From: Syntrophomonadaceae bacterium
GTDB lineage: Bacteria > Bacillota > Dethiobacteria > SKNC01
DNA: 10,804 nucleotides
Direction: 5' to 3'
Assembly (NCBI GenBank): GCA_003555415.1
Contig: PWHX01000116.1
Coordinates: 1 to 10,804, forward strand
The notes beneath the pieces were generated by a model. That model saw only the letters and a list, made by a program, of their open reading frames with translations. It did no database searches and was not told where the DNA came from. Shown here in pieces: positions 1 to 6,308 of the stretch; position 1 is the first letter of the stretch; each line of letters begins with the position of its first letter. The translations under genes and the position numbers were made by a program.

Positions 1-330
1 CTTATTAAAGTATTTTTTGGCGATGAAGTAGAGGAGATTTCTTCCGAAGCGGCTGAACTGATGAAAGAGGAAACATCGGTTCAGGGGGGGAAAAGGTTTA
101 GGGAAGAAAGCTTAAAGGAAGAAAACTGGGATAAAAAGGCCATTAAAGGGATATTTAAGAGAATAGGAAAAGAGCTGGATACAGGGGGTAAGAAGCTGTT
201 TCAGCCTGTTCGGATTGCATTAACCGGTCAGCTGCAGGGGCCTGACCTGCAGAGCTTGCTATTTCTTCTGGGCAGGGAAAGGGTGGCAAATAGACTAAAA
301 AACACTCTGAATAAGCTAATTGACAATTGA
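1..330 (+). CDS. gltX: Glutamyl-tRNA synthetase, C-terminal end (partial)
   Basis: This is the last 109 codons of glutamyl-tRNA synthetase, the cytoplasmic class I enzyme that charges tRNA-Glu (and tRNA-Gln in lineages using the amidotransferase route). The frame is open from base 1 to a TGA at 328-330. The recognisable part is the C-terminal anticodon-binding end: a GKKLFQPVRIALTGQLQGPDL block followed by LLGRERVANRL, near-diagnostic for bacterial GltX. The HIGH and KMSKS motifs lie upstream of the window. Its place just before cysE-cysS is the usual Bacillota order. The stop codon lies inside the next promoter, so gltX transcripts probably run into the T-box leader; I see no terminator between them. 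Confidence 0.95.
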   Translation, partial: LIKVFFGDEVEEISSEAAELMKEETSVQGGKRFREESLKEENWDKKAIKGIFKRIGKELDTGGKKLFQPVRIALTGQLQGPDLQSLLFLLGRERVANRLKNTLNKLIDN

Positions 331-348
331 GCCGGATGATAATATAAT
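320..348 (+). promoter_or_regulatory. Sigma-A promoter for the cysE-cysS T-box transcript
   Basis: TTGACA at 320-325 and TATAAT at 343-348 are separated by exactly 17 bases, a full-consensus vegetative promoter. The -35 overlaps the last codons and stop of gltX. Transcription would start near 355 and run through the cysteine T-box, so cysE-cysS can be expressed independently of gltX. Confidence 0.85.
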
Positions 349-399
349 GTATTATCAAACGATAAAACTTTGCATATAGTGAAGTAGTGCATTTAATAA

Positions 400-655
400 A
401 GTGATGATGGGGAGAAGTAAATTTCTGCAGACTCACAGAGAGGAACTCTTATTGAGCTGAGAGGAGTTTTGAGAAACGAGAAGTTGAAATGCGCCCCTGA
501 GCCTGGGCCGGGAAAGCTTTTTAAGCCGTATAGGCCTGCGGGATAGCCGTTATCTATCTTAAAGTGGGGTAGAGTTATTATTTTACCCAAACAGAGTGGA
601 ACCGCGGAAAATATCCGTCTTTGAAAATATATTCATAGGCGGATTTTATATTTTA
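400..655 (+). promoter_or_regulatory. T-box leader, cysteine-specific, upstream of cysE-cysS
   Basis: A T-box reads the charging state of a tRNA and allows transcription past a terminator when uncharged tRNA is bound. The T-box core AGAGTGGAACCGCGG lies at 593-607. A Stem III hairpin (567-571 with 584-588) sits just before it. Stem I closes with GGGG 409-412 and CCCC 494-497. Beside that helix is the specifier loop, with an AGTA on its 5' side and GAAATGCG on its 3' side. The apparent specifier is TGC at 490-492, a cysteine codon, which fits the downstream genes. A distal Stem I hairpin pairs 444-448 with 464-468. The antiterminator can be drawn as 592-596/619-623 plus 604-607/615-618, leaving TGGAACC bulged for the tRNA acceptor end. 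I drew the fold by eye. Confidence 0.9.
613..652 (+). terminator. T-box attenuator terminator
   Basis: ATCCGTCT at 613-620 pairs with AGGCGGAT at 637-644 (8 bp with one G-U), followed by TTTATATTTT. Its 5' arm overlaps the 3' strand of the antiterminator, so the two folds are mutually exclusive, as expected for T-box attenuation. Confidence 0.85.
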
Positions 656-687
656 GGAATTAAATTTATAGAAGGGGAGCGAAAAAT

Positions 688-1353
688 ATGTTTGCGGGAA
701 TTAAGAGGGACATCAGGGTTATTTTCGAAAGGGATCCTGCAGCTAAAAGTATTCTAGAGGTAGTTTTGTGCTACCCGGGATTTCATGCTTTAATTCTCCA
801 TAGAATAGCTCATTATTTTTACCTTAAAAATATGGTTATTTTCCCCCGGTTAATATCCCAGTTAAGTCGTTTTCTTACGGGAATTGAGATTCACCCGGGA
901 GCAAAGGTAGGTAGAGGCTTTTTCATCGACCATGGTATGGGAATAGTTATCGGGGAAACTGCCGAAATCGGGGATAACGTTACTTTGTACCAGGGGGTAA
1001 CCCTGGGGGGTACCGGTAAGGAAAAGGGTAAAAGGCATCCTACTATTGGAAGTAATGTGGTCCTGGGAGCAGGTGCAAAGGTTTTAGGTCCCGTTGAAGT
1101 GGGTTGTAACGCTAAAGTTGGTTCAGGATCTGTTGTGTTAAATAATATCCCGCCTGATACTACAGTAGTGGGTGTTCCTGGAAAGGCTGCTGTTCACAAC
1201 GGGAAAAGGCTGCCGCATATTGATCTTGATCACCATAAGCTTCCTGATCCGGTGGCTGAAATGTTTAAGGGAATGCAGGGACAAATAGATGAACTGCAGC
1301 AGCAGTTAGATAATTTAGAAAGGGGATGTAACAGTGGCAGTAAAGCTGTTTAA
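688..1353 (+). CDS. cysE: Serine O-acetyltransferase
   Basis: CysE transfers acetyl from acetyl-CoA to L-serine, giving O-acetylserine for cysteine synthesis in the cytoplasm. The 221-residue protein is the short Firmicutes type. An N-terminal helical segment (about 1-65) leads to a left-handed beta-helix of hexapeptide repeats from about residue 66 (IEIHPGAKVGRG). The active-site His is in IDHGMG (H82), followed by the GETAEIGDNVTLYQGVTLGGTG core and the acetyl-CoA-binding GVPGKA turn. The ATG has an AGGGGAG Shine-Dalgarno at the proper distance. The last 30 residues are hydrophilic and Gln-rich, probably a short coiled tail. The gene overlaps cysS by 20 bases, so the two are probably translationally coupled. 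The cysteine T-box should raise expression when charged tRNA-Cys is scarce. Confidence 0.96.
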   Translation: MFAGIKRDIRVIFERDPAAKSILEVVLCYPGFHALILHRIAHYFYLKNMVIFPRLISQLSRFLTGIEIHPGAKVGRGFFIDHGMGIVIGETAEIGDNVTLYQGVTLGGTGKEKGKRHPTIGSNVVLGAGAKVLGPVEVGCNAKVGSGSVVLNNIPPDTTVVGVPGKAAVHNGKRLPHIDLDHHKLPDPVAEMFKGMQGQIDELQQQLDNLERGCNSGSKAV

Positions 1354-2740
1354 TACACTTAACAGGAGAATAGAAGAGTTTGTTCCCCTGAAAGAAAAAC
1401 AGGTGGGAATTTATGTTTGCGGCCCTACCGTTTACGACTATTTTCATATTGGGAATGCCAGGGTTTTTCTTATCTTTGATGTAGTGCGACGTTATCTGGA
1501 GTATAAAGGATACCAGGTAACCTACGTTCAAAATTTTACTGATGTTGAAGACAAAATGATCAAAAGGGCCGAGGAGATGGATATTACCGTCAGTGAACTG
1601 GCAGAAAAGTTCATAAATGCCTACTTTGAAGATGCCCAGGCCCTGGGAATTAGAAAAGCCAATTATCATCCCCGGGCTACAGAACATATTAAAGATATCA
1701 TAAAGCTTATTCAAAAATTAGTTGACAAGGGCCTGGCCTATAATATTGAGGGTGATGTATATTTCGATACTACCAGTTACCAGGGTTACGGGAAATTAAC
1801 CGGGCAGGCCCTGGAAGACCTGGAAGCGGGGGCCAGGATCGAAGTTGACCAGCGCAAGAAAAACCCTATGGACTTTGCCCTCTGGAAAAAAGCAAAAGAA
1901 GATGAGCTTTACTGGGAAAGCCCCTGGGGTAAAGGTCGTCCTGGATGGCATATTGAATGTTCCGCCATGTCCATGCAATACCTGGGGGAAACCCTGGACA
2001 TTCATGCCGGTGGCCCTGACCTGATTTTCCCTCACCATGAGAATGAAGTTGCCCAGAGTGAAGGAGCTACAGGGAAGCCTTTTGTGAAGTATTGGATGCA
2101 CGCGGGATATCTAAACATTGACAAACAGAAGATGTCCAAGTCTTTAGGCAATATTCTCACGGTAAAGGAAATACGTAAAAAGGTAGACCCCCTGGTTGTT
2201 CGCTTTTTCTTGCTGTCTGCCCATTATCGCAGCCCCATTAATTTCAATTTTGAACTGCTGGAGCAGGCCAGGGGAGGGCTGGAGAGGTTAAACACTCTTA
2301 TTCATACTCTCCTGGATATAATAGAAAAGGCCGATAATTACCCTTTAGATGAAAAAGACCGGGAAATGTTGGCTAAAGTCAAGGAATACAGGCTTAAGTT
2401 TGAAGAGTCCATGGATGATGATTTTAACACGGCGGATGCAATTGCTGCTTTATTTGAGCTCACTAAAGAGACAAATATTTACCTGAAAGAAGAAAAACAA
2501 AACCTTGAAGTCATAAATAAGATTCTTGATACTTATAGGGAGCTGGGTGATGTTTTAGGGCTTATTCCGGAGCTGAAGAAGGAAGAGCTGGACCCTGAAA
2601 TTGAAACTCTTATCCAAAAAAGGCAGGAAGCCCGGAAAAATAAAGATTATGCTGCGGCTGATGCTATAAGAGATGAGCTTTTGGAAAAAGGCATAGTTCT
2701 AGAAGATACTCCCCAGGGAGTTCGCTGGAGAAGGAAATAA
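1334..2740 (+). CDS. cysS: Cysteinyl-tRNA synthetase
   Basis: CysS charges tRNA-Cys with cysteine in the cytoplasm. At 468 residues it has the normal length. The class I signatures are intact: HIGN at 38-41 and KMSKS at 266-270. The catalytic zinc ligands are all present: C29 in VCGPTVYD, C209 in GWHIECSAMS, H234 and E238 in FPHHENE. The C-terminal helical domain ends in the family's typical DTPQGVRWR stretch. I chose the GTG at 1334 because AAGGGGATG lies a few bases upstream and the protein then begins at the usual place (LFNTL near residue 5); this start lies inside the cysE 3' end. The mini-RNase III gene (mrnC) that usually follows cysS is missing here; thyX is next. Confidence 0.97.
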   Translation: MAVKLFNTLNRRIEEFVPLKEKQVGIYVCGPTVYDYFHIGNARVFLIFDVVRRYLEYKGYQVTYVQNFTDVEDKMIKRAEEMDITVSELAEKFINAYFEDAQALGIRKANYHPRATEHIKDIIKLIQKLVDKGLAYNIEGDVYFDTTSYQGYGKLTGQALEDLEAGARIEVDQRKKNPMDFALWKKAKEDELYWESPWGKGRPGWHIECSAMSMQYLGETLDIHAGGPDLIFPHHENEVAQSEGATGKPFVKYWMHAGYLNIDKQKMSKSLGNILTVKEIRKKVDPLVVRFFLLSAHYRSPINFNFELLEQARGGLERLNTLIHTLLDIIEKADNYPLDEKDREMLAKVKEYRLKFEESMDDDFNTADAIAALFELTKETNIYLKEEKQNLEVINKILDTYRELGDVLGLIPELKKEELDPEIETLIQKRQEARKNKDYAAADAIRDELLEKGIVLEDTPQGVRWRRK

Positions 2741-2765
2741 TTTTTCAAACAAGGAGGGAAATCAT

Positions 2766-3536
2766 TTGGAGAAGCAATTAAAAGTATATCTGATAAACCA
2801 TACTCCACACCCGGAAAAAACTGTTGCCTCGGCGGCAAAGCTTTGCTATTCCCGGGTAGGTGTGGAAGAGATTGAAGAGAACTTAAATACTGAAAAGATA
2901 CAAAAATTTTTACAGATACTTATGGACATGGGTCATGAATCTCCCGTTGAACATGTTTATTTTACTTTTGCTGCAGAAGGGGTAAGCAGGGCTTTAACCC
3001 ACCAGTTAGTAAGGCACCGTATAGGTTGCTCATATTCCCAGCAGTCTCAGCGTTATGTTAAGCTGGATCAGTTTGATTATGTTATTCCCCCCAGTATAAA
3101 TGACATTCCCCAGGCCCGGGAGGTGTTTATTAAAGCTATGGAGCAGGACCAGGAACATTATGACCGCCTGGTTCAAATGCTGGTGGAGAAATACAGCGGG
3201 TCTATTTCAGAAGAAGGAAGTAAAGAGGGTGCTTTAAGTATGATTGAAAAGAAAGCTATAGAAGATGCCCGCTATATTTTCCCCAACGCCTGTGAAACTA
3301 AAATAGTTTTTACCATGAACGCCAGGGCGCTGTTTAATTTTTTCAAGCAGAGATGTTGTGAGAGGGCCCAGTGGGAGATAAGGGGATTAGCCACAGAAAT
3401 GTTAAAGAAGGTTAAGGAAATAGCCCCTGTTCTCTTTGACCAGGCAGGTCCTGATTGTATAAAGGGCGCCTGTCCGGAAAAACAAATGTCCTGCGGTAAA
3501 ACAGAAAAAGTAAGGGAGAAGTTTAAAAAACTGTAA
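2766..3536 (+). CDS. thyX: Flavin-dependent thymidylate synthase
   Basis: ThyX makes dTMP from dUMP using FAD, NADPH and methylenetetrahydrofolate, and replaces classical ThyA. The 256-residue protein carries the ThyX signature: RHR at 83-85 followed by CSYSQQSQRYV, which includes S94 of the FAD/dUMP site. The C-terminal block NARALFNFFKQRCCERAQWEIR supplies conserved Arg and Gln residues. The start is a TTG (2766) eight bases after AAGGAGG (2751-2757), with no better ATG upstream. One oddity: the family motif is RHR-x7-S, but here eight residues separate RHR from the Ser, an apparent one-residue insertion (Gly-Cys). thyX closes the cysE-cysS transcription unit and is followed by a terminator. 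Extra Cys and Lys near the C-terminus have no role I can assign. Confidence 0.95.
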   Translation: MEKQLKVYLINHTPHPEKTVASAAKLCYSRVGVEEIEENLNTEKIQKFLQILMDMGHESPVEHVYFTFAAEGVSRALTHQLVRHRIGCSYSQQSQRYVKLDQFDYVIPPSINDIPQAREVFIKAMEQDQEHYDRLVQMLVEKYSGSISEEGSKEGALSMIEKKAIEDARYIFPNACETKIVFTMNARALFNFFKQRCCERAQWEIRGLATEMLKKVKEIAPVLFDQAGPDCIKGACPEKQMSCGKTEKVREKFKKL

Positions 3537-3553
3537 CCTTATATACATAACAT

Positions 3554-3589
3554 AAAAAAAGGAAGTAAAATTCCTTTTTATTTTTTTTG
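3554..3589 (+). terminator. Rho-independent terminator after thyX
   Basis: AAAAAGGAA at 3556-3564 pairs with TTCCTTTTT at 3571-3579 around a GTAAAA loop, then a nearly pure T run to 3588. The A-rich left arm would also give a U tract on the opposite strand, but no gene converges here. Confidence 0.85.
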
Positions 3590-3604
3590 TTTTTACACTA
3601 AAAG

Positions 3605-3613
3605 TGATATAAT
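3605..3613 (+). promoter_or_regulatory. Extended -10 promoter for rlmB
   Basis: TGATATAAT contains a perfect TATAAT (3608-3613) with the extended TGn element. There is no good -35 at 16-18 bases (only T-rich DNA), as is common for extended -10 promoters. It lies directly after the thyX terminator and about 37 bases before the rlmB start. Confidence 0.65.
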
Positions 3614-3649
3614 GCTAATATGACGTCTAATTAAAAATGGGTGTGTTTT

Positions 3650-4390
3650 ATGGACAAATCAGATTTAATATTTGGAAGACAACCAGTGCTAGAAGCCCTC
3701 AAAGCTGGGTTTAGCTTAAAAAAGATAGTGTTAGCCCAAGGAACTACAGGTAATGCTATTAAGGAAATAGAGAAATATGCGCACCAGCAGAATATCCTGC
3801 TGAAAAGAGAGGACCGTAAATATATAGACAACCTGGCTTCCGGTATCGGTCATCAGGGTGTGGTAGCTCTGGGTTTTGAATATAATTATGCTGACTTAGA
3901 AGAAATATTTTCTCTGGCGCAAAAAAAGGGAGAACATGCTTTTATTATTTTAATGGATCAAGTTAAGGATCCTCAGAATTTAGGGGCTTTAGTTCGCACG
4001 GCAGAAGGCGCCGGTGCCCACGGAGTAGTAATACCTTCCCGGAGGTCGGCTCAGGTTACCCCTGCTGTCTTAAAAGCTTCAGCAGGAGCGGTTGCTCATA
4101 TACCTGTAGCCAGGGTAAAAAACCTTAATTACCTGGTAGAAGAATTAAAGGACAGGGGCCTGTGGATTTATGGGACTGATTCATCTGGACTTTACTCATA
4201 CCATGAAGTAGATTTACGGCTTCCTTTAGCCCTGGTAATAGGAAGCGAAGGCAAGGGTATCAGCAGGCTTTTAGGGGAAAAATGTGATTATTTAGTCAAG
4301 ATACCCATGATGGGGAAAGTAGATTCCCTTAATGCTTCTGCTGCCGGGGCAGTACTGATGTACGAGGTCCTCCGCCAGAGAGAACAATAG
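3650..4390 (+). CDS. rlmB: 23S rRNA (guanosine-2'-O-)-methyltransferase, TrmH/SpoU family
   Basis: This SPOUT-class, SAM-dependent enzyme methylates a ribose 2'-OH in 23S rRNA (G2251 in E. coli RlmB). Counting from the ATG at 3650 it has 246 residues, the usual size. The N-terminal substrate-binding domain (about 1-75, L30e-like) begins with FGRQPVLEAL. The SpoU motifs follow: DQVKDPQNLGALVRTAEGAG from residue 103, LVIGSEGKGISRLL from 195, and the knotted SAM-binding end MMGKVDSLNASAAGAVLMYE from 220. A GTG at 3641 would add three residues. Neither start has a strong Shine-Dalgarno; I prefer 3650 because the protein then starts next to the conserved IFGR block. Bacillus yacO at this locus is the ortholog. 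Exact target site is inferred from family and position. Confidence 0.92.
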   Translation: MDKSDLIFGRQPVLEALKAGFSLKKIVLAQGTTGNAIKEIEKYAHQQNILLKREDRKYIDNLASGIGHQGVVALGFEYNYADLEEIFSLAQKKGEHAFIILMDQVKDPQNLGALVRTAEGAGAHGVVIPSRRSAQVTPAVLKASAGAVAHIPVARVKNLNYLVEELKDRGLWIYGTDSSGLYSYHEVDLRLPLALVIGSEGKGISRLLGEKCDYLVKIPMMGKVDSLNASAAGAVLMYEVLRQREQ

Positions 4391-4416
4391 ATATACTTTG
4401 TAAGCTAAAAATTAAT

Positions 4417-4464
4417 CCTGGCGACTGTCAGGAATGGCTGGAGCCATAGGTGGCGGGCGTTGCC
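4417..4464 (+). other. Three tandem tetraloop hairpins upstream of yacP
   Basis: A 48-base GC-rich segment in an AT-rich spacer folds by eye into three adjacent hairpins, one base apart: 4417-4432 (CCTGGC-GACT-GTCAGG), 4434-4447 (ATGGC-TGGA-GCCAT) and 4449-4464 (GGTGGC-GGGC-GTTGCC, three wobble pairs). An alternative closes the whole element with GGCGAC 4420-4425 against GTTGCC 4459-4464. No T run follows, so it is not a standard terminator. It ends just before the yacP Shine-Dalgarno (4473-4480). I do not recognise the family. Confidence 0.5.
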
Positions 4465-4487
4465 TTATTGTGAAAGGAGGGTTAAAG

Positions 4488-5021
4488 ATGTCGGTCTATT
4501 TAATTGTAGATGGCTATAACATAATAAATGCGTGGCCTGATTTAAAGGTTTTGGCTGAAGATAATCTGGAGGCTGCCCGTTTAAAGTTAATAGACTGCCT
4601 GACAGATTATATTTTTTTATGGGATAAAATAACTGTGGTTTTCGATGCACACCTGGTGCCCATGGGTTCTGAAACCCGGGAAAATTTCAATTCTATAGAA
4701 ATTATATATACCAGGGAGGGAGAAACTGCAGATAATGTTATAGAAAAAATTACTCATAAATTTAAAGGTAATAGTAATATAGATATATTGGTAGCAACTT
4801 CAGACTGGGCCCAACAGCAGACTATTTTAAGCCGCGGTGCTCGTAGAATTTCAGCCCGGGAACTAAAACAATTTCTTACATCTATAAAACAAGACATACG
4901 CAATGAATATATAGAAAATATATTTTTAATTAAAAAAAATTATCTAGATAATCTTCTAGAAAAGGATGTAAAAGCCAAACTGGACAAGTGGCGATATAGC
5001 GGTAAAAAAATAATGTCTTGA
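4488..5021 (+). CDS. yacP: NYN-domain (PIN-like) endoribonuclease, YacP/Rae1 family
   Basis: The 177-residue protein is YacP; its Bacillus subtilis homolog Rae1 is a ribosome-associated endoribonuclease that cuts certain mRNAs in the A site during translation. The NYN fold shows as VYLIVDGYNIINAW at 3-16 (D8 is the expected metal-binding acid), VVFDAH (D53), EGETADNVIEKI (E79, D82) and LVATSDWAQQQ (D106), followed by ARRISARELKQFL. The acidic residues that would hold a metal are all there. I chose the ATG at 4488 because AAAGGAGG lies seven bases upstream and the NYN strand starts at once; an upstream in-frame start at 4434 would lie inside the hairpin element and has no Shine-Dalgarno. It sits between rlmB and sigH, as in Bacillus. 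The C-terminal 30 residues are Lys-rich. Confidence 0.88.
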   Translation: MSVYLIVDGYNIINAWPDLKVLAEDNLEAARLKLIDCLTDYIFLWDKITVVFDAHLVPMGSETRENFNSIEIIYTREGETADNVIEKITHKFKGNSNIDILVATSDWAQQQTILSRGARRISARELKQFLTSIKQDIRNEYIENIFLIKKNYLDNLLEKDVKAKLDKWRYSGKKIMS

Positions 5022-5047
5022 CGATACACTGAGGGGTAAGTTATAAT
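5018..5047 (+). promoter_or_regulatory. Sigma-A type promoter for sigH
   Basis: TTGACG at 5018-5023 and TATAAT at 5042-5047 are 18 bases apart. The -35 overlaps the TGA of yacP. The predicted start near 5054 leaves a leader of about 44 bases before the sigH GTG. In Bacillus sigH is also transcribed from its own promoter, repressed by AbrB; I see no defined AbrB site here. Confidence 0.75.
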
Positions 5048-5097
5048 TACTATGTAAACTTAGCGGTATCCCTAAAAACAAAATGGAGGCGATGCTG

Positions 5098-5751
5098 GTG
5101 TCAAATGCCCAACAAGAGATCCGTGGGTTAGCTGTAGAGTATGATCTTAAGACCGATGAGGAAATTGCCGAAGAAGCGAAGCATGGTAGTCCGGTCGCTT
5201 TAGAGTTTTTAATTAACAAGTACAAAAATTTTGTTAAAGCTAAAGCGAGATCATATTTTTTAATTGGGGCTGATAGGGAAGATATTATTCAGGAAGGTAT
5301 GATTGGGCTCTACAAAGCGATTCGCGATTTTAAAGGGGACAAGCTCTCGTCTTTTCGGGCGTTTGCTGAGCTTTGTATTACCAGGCAGATAATAACTGCT
5401 ATTAAAACAGCAACCAGGCAGAAACATATCCCTCTAAATTCATATGTATCATTGAACAAGCCTATTTATGACGAAGATTCGGACAGGACTTTACTTGATA
5501 TATTAGCTGGTGCCAAAATAACTGATCCAGAAGAATTAATGATTAACAGGGAAGAGTATCATGATATAGAATTCAAGATGGGAGAAATTCTGAGTGATCT
5601 GGAGTGGAAAGTTTTAATGCTTTATCTTGAGGGGAAGTCGTATCAAGAAATAGCTGTTGAACTTAAAAGACATGTTAAATCTATAGATAATGCTCTGCAA
5701 AGAGTTAAAAGAAAATTAGAAAAATATCTGGAAATAAGGGAAAGTTCATAA
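5098..5751 (+). CDS. sigH: RNA polymerase sigma factor SigH (sigma-30)
   Basis: SigH is the alternative sigma-70 family factor that in Bacillota directs transition-phase and early sporulation or competence genes. Region 2 is nearly invariant: ALEFLINKYKNFVKAKARSY, then FLIGADREDIIQEGMIGLYKAIRDF (core binding and -10 recognition), FAELCITRQIITAIKTATRQKHIPLNSY. Region 4 has a helix-turn-helix in SYQEIAVELKRHVKSIDNALQRVKRKL. Length is 217 residues if translation starts at the GTG at 5098, against 218 in B. subtilis. I chose that GTG because GGAGG at 5085-5089 lies eight bases before it; the ATGs at 5083 and 5092 overlap or abut that Shine-Dalgarno. No convincing terminator follows; 5752-5810 is AT-rich with only a weak AT hairpin. 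Presence of sigH suits, but does not prove, a spore-forming ancestry. Confidence 0.95.
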   Translation: MSNAQQEIRGLAVEYDLKTDEEIAEEAKHGSPVALEFLINKYKNFVKAKARSYFLIGADREDIIQEGMIGLYKAIRDFKGDKLSSFRAFAELCITRQIITAIKTATRQKHIPLNSYVSLNKPIYDEDSDRTLLDILAGAKITDPEELMINREEYHDIEFKMGEILSDLEWKVLMLYLEGKSYQEIAVELKRHVKSIDNALQRVKRKLEKYLEIRESS

Positions 5752-5810
5752 TAAAAAGCATTAATATTTATAATAATAATATTGTGAATAATTAAGTAGA
5801 ATTAAGGGTC

Positions 5811-5839
5811 TTGACTTTTATTTATAAACCATGTATAAT
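5811..5839 (+). promoter_or_regulatory. Sigma-A promoter of the tRNA cluster
   Basis: TTGACT at 5811-5816 and TATAAT at 5834-5839 are 17 bases apart. The expected start near 5846 is about 10 bases before the first tRNA, a typical layout for a stable-RNA unit. Confidence 0.85.
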
Positions 5840-5855
5840 TTAACTCGCTGTGTTG

Positions 5856-5930
5856 GCCGACGTAGCTCAACGGTAGAGCAGCTGATTTGTAATCAGCAGG
5901 TTGCGGGTTCGATTCCCATCGTCGGCTCCA
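5856..5930 (+). tRNA. tRNA-Thr (TGT)
   Basis: Acceptor GCCGACG (5856-5862) pairs with CGTCGGC; the D arm is GCTC/GAGC; the anticodon arm is GCTGA-TTTGTAA-TCAGC, giving anticodon TGT. The T loop is TTCGATT. CCA is encoded (5928-5930). The T stem GCGGG/CCCAT has a C-A mismatch at pair 50-64 and a G-U at 49-65, so it is weaker than usual. Confidence 0.95.
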
Positions 5931-5939
5931 CTAAATTAT

Positions 5940-6025
5940 GGAGAGGTACCCGAGTTGGCCAAAGGGGGCAGACTGTAAATCTGCTGGCGGAGCCTTCGCT
6001 GGTTCGAATCCAGCCCTCTCCACCA
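5940..6025 (+). tRNA. tRNA-Tyr (GTA)
   Basis: A class II tRNA of 86 bases. Acceptor GGAGAGG pairs with CCTCTCC; the anticodon arm is GCAGA-CTGTAAA-TCTGC (anticodon GTA); a long variable arm GCGGAGCCTTCGC follows, as expected for bacterial tRNA-Tyr; the T arm is GCTGG-TTCGAAT-CCAGC. CCA is encoded. It lies nine bases after tRNA-Thr. Confidence 0.96.
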
Positions 6026-6042
6026 TAAAAAATAATAAGGTC

Positions 6043-6116
6043 GCGGGTGTAGCTTAATGGCAAAGCCCTGGCTTCCCAAGCCAGCTACGTGGGTTCGATT
6101 CCCATCATCCGCTCCA
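6043..6116 (+). tRNA. tRNA-Gly (TCC)
   Basis: Acceptor GCGGGTG (6043-6049) pairs with CATCCGC with one G-U; the anticodon arm is CTGGC-TTCCCAA-GCCAG (anticodon TCC); the T arm is GTGGG-TTCGATT-CCCAT. CCA is encoded at 6114-6116. Confidence 0.95.
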
Positions 6117-6132
6117 TGATAATGATAAACAG

Positions 6133-6209
6133 CGCGGGGTGGAGCAGTCAGGCAGCTCGTCGGGCTCATAATCCGGAGGTCACAGGTTCAAATCCTGTCC
6201 CCGCAACCA
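6133..6209 (+). tRNA. Initiator tRNA-fMet (CAT)
   Basis: The C1-A72 mismatch (CGCGGGG 5' end, CCCCGCA 3' end) and the A11-U24 pair in GAGC/GCTC mark the initiator, which formyltransferase and IF2 recognise. The anticodon loop is CTCATAA. The stem is TCGGG/TCCGG: of the three G-C pairs expected at 29-41, 30-40 and 31-39, the third is G-U here (T at 6172), and 27-43 is U-G. The T arm is ACAGG-TTCAAAT-CCTGT. CCA is encoded. Confidence 0.93.
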
Positions 6210-6229
6210 ATATTAAATAGCAGGTATAT

Positions 6230-6306
6230 GCTCACGTAGCTCAGGAGGTCAGAGCGTATCCTTGGTAAGGATAAGGTCACCGGTTCAACTCCGGTCGTGA
6301 GCTCCA
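6230..6306 (+). tRNA. tRNA-Thr (GGT)
   Basis: Acceptor GCTCACG (6230-6236) pairs with CGTGAGC; the anticodon arm is TATCC-TTGGTAA-GGATA (anticodon GGT); the T arm is ACCGG-TTCAACT-CCGGT. CCA is encoded. This is a second threonine isoacceptor in the cluster, reading ACC and ACU. Confidence 0.95.
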
Positions 6307-6308
6307 GT

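Noticed and set aside
1265..1714. A 149-codon minus-strand frame over cysE/cysS
   Set aside because: It is antisense to strongly conserved coding sequence; the product resembles no family I know and no start site is evident.
3592..3613. TTTACA as -35 for the rlmB TATAAT
   Set aside because: The spacer is only 10 bases; the extended -10 explains the promoter better.
4417..4464. Reading the three hairpins as a degenerate tRNA
   Set aside because: No acceptor stem can be closed around them, and there is no T-loop or anticodon-loop sequence.
4434..4487. N-terminal extension of yacP from 4434
   Set aside because: It would translate the hairpin element, has no Shine-Dalgarno, and the ATG at 4488 has an excellent one.
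5083..5097. ATG at 5083 or 5092 as the sigH start
   Set aside because: GGAGG overlaps or abuts these codons; only the GTG at 5098 has proper spacing and gives the normal length.
5831..6028. Open frame across the first two tRNAs, and one on the opposite strand over 5936-6169
   Set aside because: Both lie on top of clear tRNA genes and have no Shine-Dalgarno or family resemblance; they are chance frames.
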